From NCBI GenBank assembly GCA_903813345.2, contig CAIIXF020000007.1, positions 9,057,730-9,121,729 on the forward strand: a stretch of 64,000 bases of DNA, read 5' to 3'. The DNA is from Owenia fusiformis. Taxonomy: Eukaryota; Annelida; Polychaeta; Sabellida; Oweniidae. Within the stretch, counting starts at the first letter, position 1. Each line of letters starts with the position of its first letter. The position numbers were made by a program, and so were the translations under genes. Positions 1 through 11,491 of the stretch are shown here, piece by piece. The notes beneath the pieces were generated by a model that saw only the letters and a program-made list of their open reading frames with translations, was not told where the DNA came from and ran no database searches.

Positions 1-2582
1 ACCGACACCCACTCCAATGTTAAAGCACATGATAGCTGCTCCAGTAGTGTTCATGTACAGCTGTGCCCAAGAGAGGCCAATTCCAAAATAGGGCGCGGAG
101 AATACATCGTATACGCAGCTCGAAACGGCAAATGCCTGAACGCTCTCGATGCCGTAAATAAGAGCGTAGATGTTAATGGCAAGAACACCATGATGGACGA
201 TATAAACGAGAGCAACTATAGGTGCGCATCTTGTAATTGGTGTGAAGATAAGCATACTGGCTAAACCACATCCCTTTTGTAACGTACTCATCAATGCAGA
301 ATCTGGTTTGGTTAACCCAAGAGTGTCTTGAGTTACGGGGGCTTGATAGGTCGCAAAGGAAGTCCCCGTGACGAGCATCAGTACGTAATAGAGAAAGAAT
401 GTGAACGTGAATAATATACCGGCGCCCATACTTCCCCCGGTACATGAGGCCGGAGATAAGAACTCCAAAGGCTTACTACTCTTTGGACGGTTTGACAAGA
501 CAAGTTTTTCCGGCTTCGGACAAATAAAGAAGATAAGAAATCCAATAGCACAAACAGCTCCAACGACGCCGACGATAAGATGAGGGATTTCGATGTCAGA
601 GCTGAACTGTCGAACGCTTGTTGAGTAATTACCGTTCGTTGCATTGATATCACCAATTGTTGCCGTTGTAGCATTCCTGAGTCCAAGGAAAGGATATGCA
701 AGGATTGGGGCCAGAAACTGTCCTCCTCTGAATCCGAAACTCATGGCCAGAATAAGAGGAGGTGCTTTGTGTCCCCATAGAGCTAAACACATGGCGTTGC
801 CAACTGAAACATTAAGAATTGTGCAGTGTAATTCGTGTTACTGGACAGACGCTAGCACAGAAAATCAATGTTCTAGGTTCTGCATATAGCAATTAGTTGA
901 CTGAATGTCTGAAACAAAGCATCCAGAGTATACTATCTCGTACAGGGTGGGCCAAAAAGGGTAACCCAAACAACTGTTAAGAACTCAGTCATTCCTGAGA
1001 CTGAGTATATTAGTCTCAGGTCATTCATACATTTGTTTCAGTTACATTTTTTGCTTACACTGTACATGAGAAGGTGTTGTACAACTCATCTAAATAAGAA
1101 AATGATCTGTATTTCTAGAAGGAATCATGTTGACTTGGCATTTCATATACATACCCAATCCATGGATTCCATGAGCCAATCCTTCTCCGAAGAAACACAA
1201 TGCCATAGTGAAGACTGTCCTAGAGAGTGGCTTCACACCTACCGCAACTGCTTGTACTAGAAATCCTATCGCAAGTTGGAGATCCCATCCCTTTTGGAAA
1301 CGATCGAAACAGAACCCTAAAAGGTTTGTCGATGCATCATTTAAATGTCAAACGCAGTTGAGTTTTATGAGACAACAGCAGTGGATGGCTGCTAATATAG
1401 TCAATAACATCAAGAATATATAATATTGGAGGGCAATTGAGAAAACTTGTTCACTGAAGAGAGGGGGTCGTTCATTAATGAGAATTTGCAATTCATTTGC
1501 GATTTCAAAAACGTGTACGCTAATGACAAAATTGTATAGAAAGATGCATGTTTGTTTTATTCATCTGAAGAGTTCACCTCGTGGTAGATAGAGAGAGAGA
1601 GAGACAATTGGAAACATGAAAAATATTGACTCCTGGCATTTGTTACAGGCGCCGAACACAAACCGCCATCACAAGAATGAAGACTATAACAATATGTCAC
1701 CACTTCTGGTTTTGACATAACAAACTAGGAAAAACGTTTACCTCCTATTAAACACCCTATGATCCATCCAATATGTCTACTTGTCAATGCAGGGGAGAAC
1801 TCATCATATGGCACGTCAACCCTTTCCCTTAGGTCTGGTAGTGTAGGGAAACGTATAGCCAAAAGTAAACCCTGCAAATATAAAGGAACTTATGATAATA
1901 CAATGATTTATTATGAGCAACCAATGATTACAAAGGTCGAACTAACATCTGAAAATACAAGGGTAAAAGGTAATCAGTTTCGCAATCCTTTGTAACCCGG
2001 AAGGTGAAGTTAACATATCGGATCATATATAAAAACAACATTCTTAATACTTTAAATGCTTGATTGGTTCATTAAAAAATCAATACTATTTATATTGACT
2101 GTTGACCGCTACACTATACTCTCGACCGCCAGTAAAGTTAATCGCTAATGGATTGTGTTGACGATTCAATGTGTACGTAAACAATTTTTAAAACAATTGA
2201 CTTCAAGAGTGGTCAACAATCTTACATGGTAAATGACGATACTTACATTAATTATCCAACACACAATTAAAAATGCTGTTTTTCCTATTTTGTATTTTAA
2301 AATTCTTGCATTCTCTTGTTCATCAGCCCTTAGCTGAAGTTCAAGTTCTTCCTTTTCCAATTTCGAATCATCCTTGACGTTTGCATTAGGGTCACATTTG
2401 TCTTGATCAAAGCAATTTCCTGATTTTTCTCGATTTTCTGGAAAATCACCGAACGTGTTAAAAGCATTATTTACAAATGTTGCATCATATACATTATTGT
2501 TGTTAATGTTTGTTTTTGAGACACCAATATATGTAAAATCAACTGCGGCAGAGGTTTGAAAGCTAGATGACAAGTCCTTCAT
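1..2582 (-). CDS. MFSD4/NaGLT1-like major facilitator sugar transporter, 3' end cut by window
   Basis: Exons, all on the minus strand, are 2582-2247, 1871-1742, 1316-1155 and 803-1. Every junction is GT...AG and keeps frame, giving 477 residues so far; the family is usually a little over 500, so only the last part lies outside. The start ATG sits in a good context (AACACCATGA). Residues 1-95 are a hydrophilic, acidic cytosolic stretch, longer than I expect for the family. The first membrane segment spans the exon 1/2 junction (CWIIN/GLLLAIRFPTLPDL). The loop GGFCFDRFQKG matches MFS motif A. GLVGNAMCLALWGHKAPP and the following GFRGGQFLAPILAYPF resemble the MFSD4A/MFSD4B (NaGLT1) middle region. 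A variable Asn-rich loop and then six or so more hydrophobic segments follow in exon 4. The family mediates sodium-coupled or facilitated sugar uptake at the plasma membrane; the substrate here is inferred. MFSD4A versus MFSD4B cannot be decided from this. Confidence 0.85.
943..1020 (+). repeat. Solo element end and small hairpin in MFSD4-like intron 3
   Basis: CAGGGTGGGCCAAAAA at 943, preceded by TA, matches the terminus of the mariner-type element at 3771. No matching opposite end is visible nearby. Downstream, 994-1002 (CCTGAGACT) and 1012-1020 (AGTCTCAGG) form a perfect 9-bp-arm hairpin. It is probably a decayed or solo-ended copy. Confidence 0.5.
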
Positions 2583-2628
2583 GGTGTTTATGTTTCCTTC
2601 TTCAATAGTCTGGTGCGGAATCGCGCAT

Positions 2629-2640
2629 CCTTTTATATAT
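2629..2640 (-). promoter_or_regulatory. TATA box of the MFSD4-like gene
   Basis: Read on the minus strand the sequence is ATATATAAAAGG, a consensus-like TATA element 47-58 bases upstream of the ATG at 2582. A start of transcription about 30 bases downstream would leave a 5' leader of only some 20 bases. Confidence 0.5.
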
Positions 2641-3768
2641 ACTACCTGATGGGTTATCTTATACTAGGAGGCCCTTTGATTTCTTTGTTCATATAGTTTA
2701 TTTATAACTTTAATTATTATCACGTTTTCTCATCATTTTTGGAGATACTAGCCGAAATATGTTAGTTGAATAAGATGTACGTGTTAAAAAGGGTATGCAG
2801 TAATGTCGGAGAAAGAGACATTTATTGTGTCTATTTAATTATCACCCCTCGTACATTCATATGCACATCATGTATGCATGATCCATCTTTATTTCCTGAG
2901 ACAATATGTTCGTAACGCAAACCAATCCTATCCATTCATTCGACTTCACTTCTTAAAAGAGGATTAAGTCTTAGAATTGGCAATTTCTTAATTACTTTTG
3001 CTATTTTGAATTAAAAAGAATCATGTCAATCAGTTGATAGAGAAATATGATGTTGCGAATTTGCATTTCATTGTCATTTTGGTCTCGTTTATCAATCAAT
3101 ACTGGTACCTTCAATTGGCACTTTGTTGTCAAAAAACTAATCCCCAAACATTTTTAGCTCTTGACATATAACATGTGTTACATTTGGAGAGCTTCTTTGA
3201 ATCGATAAAGCAAATGGGCATGCGAAATAAAGAAAGTAGTCATATGGTCTTAAACACTAACAATTCATTTTGCTAAAAATGAATTGCCTGGTCAGTTCTA
3301 ATTTATAAAACCAGGGCCGCCACACATATACACAGATAAATTGTGTGGTTTTACAAGGAGCTCATATGATATATAACACTGACGACGCGTGCATTGCCAC
3401 ATGCATTGAATGATCCTAACGCTAATCAATCCACCGATTTCTTTCATCTTTTCATGACTTCATCGGTGCCTTGTTGGGTTTAAGAGGACATCCTTAGCAA
3501 TCGCTGTTATCCTAGATAAAGAGACAGGACGAGGAGTTTAATAATCATTTTGTGTGTTTGATTCAACTGGTTTTAACTGAATGCATGCCAATAAGTTACA
3601 CTGTCAATGTTGTTACGTGTTAAGTCTTGCATTAAGCCATGTGACCCCCTACACATCCTACTTCTGCATCCCAAGTACTTTGCAAGTCGAAGATAAGCGC
3701 CATTATGACTTCATCCATAGGTTTTCTCCATAAAATATTTTTATTAAATTGTTTTCATAATAACATTA

Positions 3769-4393
3769 TACAGGGTGGGCCAAAAAAACGCCACTTTTTT
3801 TCAAAATGCTATAACTTTTTTAATTTTTGATACAAAATCATAATTCACATACCAAATGAAACTTGAGGTTGTTATCTAGCCACTGATCATGAATTATACA
3901 CTTTTACTTGAATAAAATATGTCACCAGCGTCTCACTTAAACATGTGGTGTGCCATGAGAAATAAGCATAATTTGCATAATGTTCCTAAACTGATACGCC
4001 CTGATGACCGCAAGCTAATAGCCTTTATTCAAACCCAAGTGAGTATAGGGCATGGGGAGGTCTCCAGGAGATGGTATGAAGGCACCCGATCTAAATAATT
4101 GCTTCACTAAAGCTGGCAATTAAGACACATTGAAAAAAATATAGCTAACATTTCATTGATACTGCTACATCAGCAAGGCGACTAAAACTAAAACCTATCA
4201 TCAAATGGGGTGGCGGACCAATTGAACTCCTCTTTTTAGATCAAATATAATCCCAGTTGAAGGACTCGTTACATTATATTATTACTAAGAACCCTTGGCA
4301 CTATATAACTGCAAAATTTGGGGTATGTAGGTTGGAAAATAAAAAAGTTATAGTGTCTTGAAAAAAAGTGGCGTTTTTTTGGCCCACCCTGTA
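3769..4393. mobile_element. Mariner/Tc1-type non-autonomous element, 621 bp
   Basis: The element occupies 3771-4391 and is flanked by TA on both sides, as expected for Tc1/mariner target duplication. The inverted ends start CAGGGTGGGCCAAAAAAACG and pair with the reverse complement at the other end over at least 35 bases; inner matches extend to the AAAGTTATA stretches. The length is too short for a complete transposase gene. Confidence 0.85.
3943..4098 (+). pseudogene. Truncated transposase N-terminus (helix-turn-helix remnant)
   Basis: A 51-residue open frame lies inside the mariner-type element. Its second half (DDRKLIAFIQTQVSIGHGEV followed by SRRWYEG) has the length and residue pattern of a paired-like helix-turn-helix found at the N-terminus of Tc1/mariner transposases. 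It ends in TAA with no catalytic DDE/D domain. Assignment rests on context and pattern only. Confidence 0.4.
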
Positions 4394-4466
4394 CAAGCAA
4401 GATCATTAGGATATTTTCATTAAAGCTCAATATACACAAATGGGAAACCTCCATAGACTTAACATT

Positions 4467-4800
4467 GCGTAGGACCTCGTGGGATATCATGGGATTGTAC
4501 TCCATGGACTCCATGGGACACCATCGGACTTTGCCCCATCTTACCCCATCGAGTCCCATGAGGTCCCACGCTGGAAATGTTCATTCTTTCCATGGGGCAT
4601 CGTTGGACTTTTGATCGTGTGACGTTCAATTGACTTGGATCAAAATGGCCGCGGCAAAACCTTCTAAACTATATTAAATCATTTCCGTGGGACTCGATGG
4701 GGCTTTTGGTGGGTGTCGATTTAAGTTTATGAGGCCCCATAGGGCTCCATGGGATTCGATAGGACAAGGTGCGACTCGATGGGGCAAGTGGGATTTTGCT
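4467..4800. repeat. Degenerate inverted CCATGGGACTCGATGGGG repeats
   Basis: Many variants of CCATGGGA(C/T)TCGATGGGG occur on both strands. Blocks at 4467-4570 and 4681-4796 are roughly inverted to each other (CCCCATCGAGTCCCATGAGG against CGTGGGACTCGATGGGG). No reading frame of interest is seen. Confidence 0.5.
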
Positions 4801-5450
4801 CCATTGGTGTATATTGGGCTTAACATTATAAGAAAAATCAAATAATCGCACCAAAACATTTTTTCGGGCTTTTTTCAAATTGCAAACAGTAGACTCTTAT
4901 TTTCAAACCATTTGATGAATTGATGAAAAAGGATTAAACAACAAAAATATTCCCATTGTAGTGTATTTAAGCTTTGTCGAAGGTTTAATGAATCCAAATC
5001 AATGAATCTGTTCGTCAACCCTTATCATGTCGTAGATTATCAAAGAACAAATAAAAAAGCTTTTAAAACCACACGATTATCGTATACATCCAAGTTTCTT
5101 CTTGACTTGTATGACAAAGTGTGACGGTCTGTCGTACTAAGTTATGTAATGTGACCCGCTCCCATCATACACACGTTTTAAAAAGATCTTTGGGGCGATT
5201 CCATTTATTCTTTTGTTAATCATACCTTCGTGTAAGACGTCGTTATTATCTTCACCAAAGCCAATCACTGATTTGGCATTTGTTGACATCACCATTTGGA
5301 CATTACCATGGTTACAAATATCATTAAAATTCTTGGATGACTCACAATGGTAAATAGTGTGAGCTACAATGGCAACATTGAGAGGAGAATATTATCATTA
5401 CGCATTTTTGAAGGGAGCATCGACTTTCTCGTGTTTCTGTTGCATGGGAA

Positions 5451-5465
5451 TGATGATGATGATGT

Positions 5466-5526
<61 letters not shown>
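5451..5526 (+). repeat. (GAT)n microsatellite
   Basis: About 25 tandem GAT/TGA triplets with one interruption (GTT near 5464). In translation this gives spurious poly-Asp, poly-Met or poly-Ser frames. Confidence 0.95.
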
Positions 5527-5881
5527 AATTTTAAAAACAGGTTCAAAGTCTATGCTAAATGAAAAAAATTACTCCGCCTTAAGTTCTTGATGGGAATCGA
5601 ATCCAACACCAGTGTAGCATGTTCATAATAGTTTCGAGAAAACGTGAGTGATATTTTATTACCTTCTAGATATTTCTATAACGTGTTTTGCAGGTCGAAC
5701 AAGGCATTAAAATGTAAATACTTATCAAAGTATAAAAAGCATAAAGATGCAACTTGTTATCACCTGCCATTTGTGACTTTTGTTACGGACGCAAAACGCC
5801 GAGACAGTCCGCCGACGACACAAAAAGTTGGAGACTATAACAAATATAGCACCATTTGTGGTGTAACTTAAAAATGAAACA

Positions 5882-6770
5882 TACACTCCCCTCCATAAGT
5901 TTGGCAACCTTTTTCCCCCCATTGAACTACGTGTTAAAGCCTCTTTACCTTTGAATTTTTATTTACTTAACCTGCGATGAAAATACTTATACTATTGATG
6001 GAAACGTAATTTGACTTTAATTCCAATACCTCCAAATTTTCTCAATTTTTTTCCTCAATTACAATAAGTCCAAAATTGATGATAAATTTGATGAATTTTT
6101 GAAAATCGACATTCGCATGTTAACCAATGGGAAATGGTAGGTTTGCCGCACGTCATATGACAGAATATCCAACCATCCGAGTCCTTGCAAAAAATACGAG
6201 TTAGGCAGGCAATTGAATTTGCTAACTTTATTTAACAAAAAATTGATATGTTTCTTCAGGTTAAACAAAGTTATAGGGCTTTAAAGTCAAAATTGTTTTT
6301 CAAAAAACCTCTCCCATTGAAATAACACAGGAGGCAAAAAATGATTTTCAAAAATGACTTTGAAGCGCTGTAACTTTAATATTCATCAAATAAACTACAC
6401 ACTTAGTGTTCAAAAAAGTTAGACAATTCAATTTTCTATATAAAAATATTTTTTGCTGAATCTTTTACTGAAAAGATATCCTGATTTCTGATTTGCCCCG
6501 AACCCTTCATTTCCCATTGGATTACATGGGAATGACGATTTTCAAAAGTTCATCAAATTTATCATCAATTTTCGACCTATTGTAATTGAGGAAAAAATTG
6601 AGGAAATTTGGAGGTTTTGGAAATAAAGTCAAGTTACGTTTCCATTAATATAATAGTTATATAATAGTTATTTCATCGCCGGTTATGTAAATAAAAATTC
6701 AAACGTAAAGAGGCTTTAACACGTAGCTCAATGGGGGAAAAAGGTTGCCAAACTTATGGAGGGGAGTGTA
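5882..6770. mobile_element. Long-TIR non-autonomous element, 889 bp
   Basis: The ends are TACACTCCCCTCCATAAGTT and its reverse complement at 6751-6770, so TA flanks both ends. The inverted arms run about 200 bases inward with few mismatches. The interior is AT-rich and has no recognisable coding sequence. A second, right-truncated copy lies at 49451. TA flanks suggest the Tc1/mariner superfamily, which is inference. Confidence 0.85.
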
Positions 6771-9700
6771 ATCAGGGAACACGTGTTGTCTAACAAAAAT
6801 TGAGAAATCATGGTTTCCATTAATCGGAGGTGAGTGTCCCTGTATGTAGTTCAAATGTGTTGTGTCGCTCTCAGACTTCGATAGATGGTATAACGATCGA
6901 TTAACGACGAGATGTTAACTACACGTACATCATTGATGAAGTGGTGCTAATACTGCAAATAAAAAGAGAGTAGTGAAACATATAAAATTCCTGGTGTCAG
7001 AATAAAGAAGGAATGTATATTCCATCTGTTTGTCAGCCCTAGATCAATTTGAAAAAGTAATTAGTATTTCTGGTGTTTATGTATTTGGATAATGAAGTCT
7101 CATTTTGGCTTTTCTAAGTTAAAACGTTTATTCGATTAAGACATACATTGGCACTTCTAGGCGCGTGCTATCACTAAAAAGTATCGAGCTCGTCCCCTCC
7201 TGAAACAAGTTTAGGTTTATGTAGAAACGTGACCATCTGAATCGAAATCGCCTGTTTGGTTAACTAAATGAAAATGGTTACAAATCGAATGGACTCTTTA
7301 ATAACAAAATGTTTTGTCTCTAAGCAAACATTCTAAGAAATTCGATCAAATTGTAAATCTCTTCGAGTTTGTTATTTGAATTACATGCGTTTTTAGAAGA
7401 GACGAAAAGTGACTTAATTGACTATTGCCTCCCAAATTCACTGGGAAAGCAAGATTCTAACTTTAGCATTTAGTAACTCAAACTTTTTTATTGAATTTAT
7501 CAGACACTTCCAATACTTTTGTTAGATTGGTTGAAACAATGTCTGCGTATAAAAACAAAGGCGACCTTATCTGTAATAAAGAAAGTTACGGAGGAAAATA
7601 AAACATGATCAATGAAAAGCTTGCATCAGTGTTAGAAACGCACTTTCAACTGTGTGTATGACATACAAAAAATATTTTAGCCATATGTGACTGACAACCC
7701 GTCTGGGCATTGTAATCGACGTACCGACATTTCAAACCTAAGTACTTTCATTGCTAGTCAGTTACACTATGGAAACGTGAGCCATGAATGTACATTTAGA
7801 GTACGATAAACGTCTTCATTCTCCTTAAATATTTTCATTAAAAACACTCATTATGGCTTTCTTTCAAATTGTCAAAACTAGACGCTTATTTTTATACCAT
7901 TTGATAAATTAATGAAGTATTTTACAACCCTGAGATATTATCATTGCCGTGATGCAGTGTTGTGTTTAAGCTTCGCTGAAGCTTTAATGTATCAACCCGC
8001 GAGTTAAAGTCAACCCAAAACCTGCGCTGCATTACAAAACAAAGTGAAAAACTGCAGAATAAACCGAGGTTAAATTAAAGAAGCTTGAGGACCACATTTC
8101 AATTGTACATAGAAACCCAAGAGAATAATTCATTTTATGCGAACTGTTGAGAAAATGCAAGAAATCAGAGCAGCGAGGTTGAGAATTGGAGTACAGGACG
8201 TCTTCAACCTCTTCAGCATCTCTTGTCTTTCACTATTATGCTTTAAATAAACTATTGACAGAGTTTGTTATGGTTAATCGTATGGTTATTGTATCTACTT
8301 TAAATGATAAAATAATAGCTTCACGGACACATGCCGGTGACAATGCCACCCAAACTTAGATATATATTTACCTTACTAATTTTAAAGTTTGATCGACAAA
8401 ACAAAACGATACACGACTGAGTGATCGGGGCTCTGGTTTGTAGTCGAGGAATAAAAAGGAATATACTTTCAATTAAAATAAGACCCCCAGGCCGTTTGAC
8501 TTCAACTTCAAGTGATCTTTTGAAATTGTATGAAGAGAAGAAAAGACTTGTTCTTTTTTAATTTAGATAGTTTCCTTTTCTAAAACAACTTCCCCTTGTA
8601 TAGTTTCTAGTGAACATATTTTTTATATTAGCCGTCACTGATATTTCCTTCCTTTCTTGTGTTATTATGTTATTAGTTTATTTTTCTTTTATTTAATCTA
8701 CCGTAGTAAGTTCAACGCCCATGCCTGATACGACGTGGGAAAATATCTACAGTACCATCATAAGGATGAGAACAGTGGCTTAAGCTTGGACTCTCAGACG
8801 TACAATATTCCCTGGCCTCATACTTTACATGAACTTGATATATAGTGCATGGACGGGTAACAAATACGCCAAGATCAAAATTAGATTGAAAATTGCATTT
8901 CGACCAGTTACTATAATATTAGCTTTAAGGAGATTTTTGAGACTCATACGAAACTGTTCAAATGTTATTTCTTTGATTAGTATATGACATCACTTTAGAT
9001 ATTTTATTCAAATTTTCTTAAAAAATCATTTAAATTATTTCAGTTGCCATAGCGACCGAGGTTACAAAAATTGTGTTTTTCACCAAAATTCAATAAAAAC
9101 ATTTCTCTAAAATTCTGCGACATTACAGTACAATGCTCCATTCTCTTTCGCCCAATAGAGAATACACAATGCTTATGAAATATTGTTTCAACTTGGCTTG
9201 TTGATTGATCCTACGAGAAGGTTAATCACCAAGAGCAATAATTGTTATTTACTCTCTCTCCCAATTTGTCGCTCACCTCATAATGTTGCCACTAAGCCCT
9301 CTATTCACAGATCATTTTGTCTTTTGCTACACTAAGGAGGAGTTATGAGTGGAATGTGTACAATTATACGCCAATTTATAGCGCCTCTAATGAGCATACT
9401 AAGACAATGGGTGGGGATGAGTCTTTGTTGACTGCCTGGTAGACTTATATCTTTAATTCAATCTACTAAATCCCCCTCGCTTGTATCACACGTCGCACGT
9501 GTATAGAGCAACACAAGGGATCTCCAACTGTGTTAATCTTTAGAGAACATGGAGAATCCTCACAGTGGAAGATTGCGAATGAGTAGATATTTGACATTTT
9601 GCAATAAAGAAGAGTTGCATTTACTCTGTTGAAAATTGTATCTATAGTTTTCAAAGGGTGGAGAAGAGTAAAAGAAACATGAATAAGTACAACCAAGAGT

Positions 9701-9997
9701 CTGGTTATAACACGAAGCTCTCTTTTAAGAAGCGAAGCCGAATGAATGCAAAAGGGTATAAGAAAACACACTCCAATATCCCAAGAAATATTCTAACGCA
9801 AACGACACACTCGCTGCTCACGAGAAATTATTCAGTAGCACAATCCAAAACCATAAGACCATACGTAGGTAGTTCAGTCGGATGGTAACAGTCTAAAACA
9901 ATACATTAAAAATACCGATACAGTTACGCTGACATTAAAAATAGTTCTGCATAGCAACATTCATGCAAGAGCACTTTGTTTCAACTTTCAGTGGCAA

Positions 9998-10014
9998 CCC
10001 CCCCCCCCCCCCCC
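9998..10014 (+). repeat. Poly-C run, 17 bases
   Basis: Uninterrupted C17; the true length is uncertain because such runs are error-prone in sequencing. Confidence 0.9.
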
Positions 10015-11325
10015 ATAGCCCATTAAACACTAAAAAATGGAAAATTGACCAGGAGAAAATTATAGCTGGTTTCGATTCCTAAAATATAGTCATCAGCGGA
10101 TGTCTTGATGCGGTTTTAAGAATGATGAGATTCAAGCTATGGTTATTGGTCATGAGATTTTGATTGATATATGGCGGTCGAAGTGGGGTGAGATCTTAAT
10201 TTGTATTTTTATATTCTAAAGGTAGAATTTAGATGGATGTGGCAAAAGTACATTGATGATCAACACCAAACGAAATTATCAATAATAGTATTATTACTAT
10301 TAATATTTTTTAAATGCGCACAGATGTGCAAAAACAACATAAAACTTTCAAAATGACATATTTTACTGGAATATAACTGTGTTTGAACCAGATTCGAAAA
10401 TTGATGTAGGCTTGACAAGGACAAGCATGATGATTTGCACTTGTGGGGATCAAATGGTTTATCCCTTTTAACTGCAAATGATTTGCTAATGCGTCAAAAG
10501 ATGTACAAGTTGGGAAAAGTCACTAAGACTATAGTTTATTGTTCTTTTGTTTCGTCTTTATCATTCTGTATTTCCCAAATCTCAAATGAAAGACATCAGA
10601 ACTAATTAGTCTTGCTGACATAGCTCTAGTGTTAGTGCCATTTCAGACATGTTGAAATTAACCTAACACGTCGTATTGTTGTATTGGTCGGCAATTTGAA
10701 GAAACTATATAGACTAGCGCCTTTTAACAGAGCTATTTTCTTTTAAAGGGACACTCATTATGTGAATTGTCCATCGTTATCTTGATCTATGTTGTCATAT
10801 ATGTCTTAACTTATATTTTAAATGCAGTGTGATCTCTAACAGAAAGTGAGTTATTGAAACTTAAGAGAAAAGCATAAATCATAAACTGAACTGATAATTG
10901 ATCAATAATTGACAATACTTAAGCTTCTTATCTCAATTTCAATTTTCAATTAAAGCAGAGACATATATAAAACACGAAAAGTACTGTACAAAATCTGTAC
11001 GAAATAATTTTACACTAACTATTTTAGGAGATGGGAACAAAACGGGTTCAAGTAACAAATCGAGTAAAGTCCAAAAAGTCCCTTGCCTTTAACATCGTCG
11101 TCGATCAGAACTGAAAAGCAATGTTCGATCGTGTACGTTATTATTGGCCCAGAGTCAGCTTCACTTCTAGATAAGGACTTCAGTGTTAAGATTCTTGTCC
11201 TATCTTAGCCAGAAAGTAACAAGTTTATGAATTATTTTTGACGTGGATGTAATGATGTGTTTTAACTTGCTCCAATGACTTAGAAAATGATGTGTTAATC
11301 ATTATTAGTTACTAGAATGACTCTC

Positions 11326-11491
11326 TTAATCCCATGTGAGGTCTTTCTCTCTTGAGTTGATATGCTTCATAAAAGACGCTCTATCCAGTGAAATTAAATT
11401 TAAAGATTGCTGATCTAGATATTGCTTCGGCTTTGGTTCTAAAGTGAAGGCGGAACCATCGTTCTGAACTCGTGTTCTATATAACTGACTC
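11326..11491 (-). other. Possible orphan terminal exon, unrecognised
   Basis: On the minus strand a good acceptor (TTATTTGGTGCAG) is followed by an open frame of about 55 residues that ends in a stop at 11326. Composition is hydrophilic and protein-like (TRVQNDGSAFTLEPKPKQYL). I recognise no family, and no partner exon upstream could be fixed. It may be chance. Confidence 0.15.

Noticed and set aside
5347-5590. Poly-Asp, poly-Met and poly-Ser reading frames
   Set aside because: They are translations of the GAT microsatellite in different frames.
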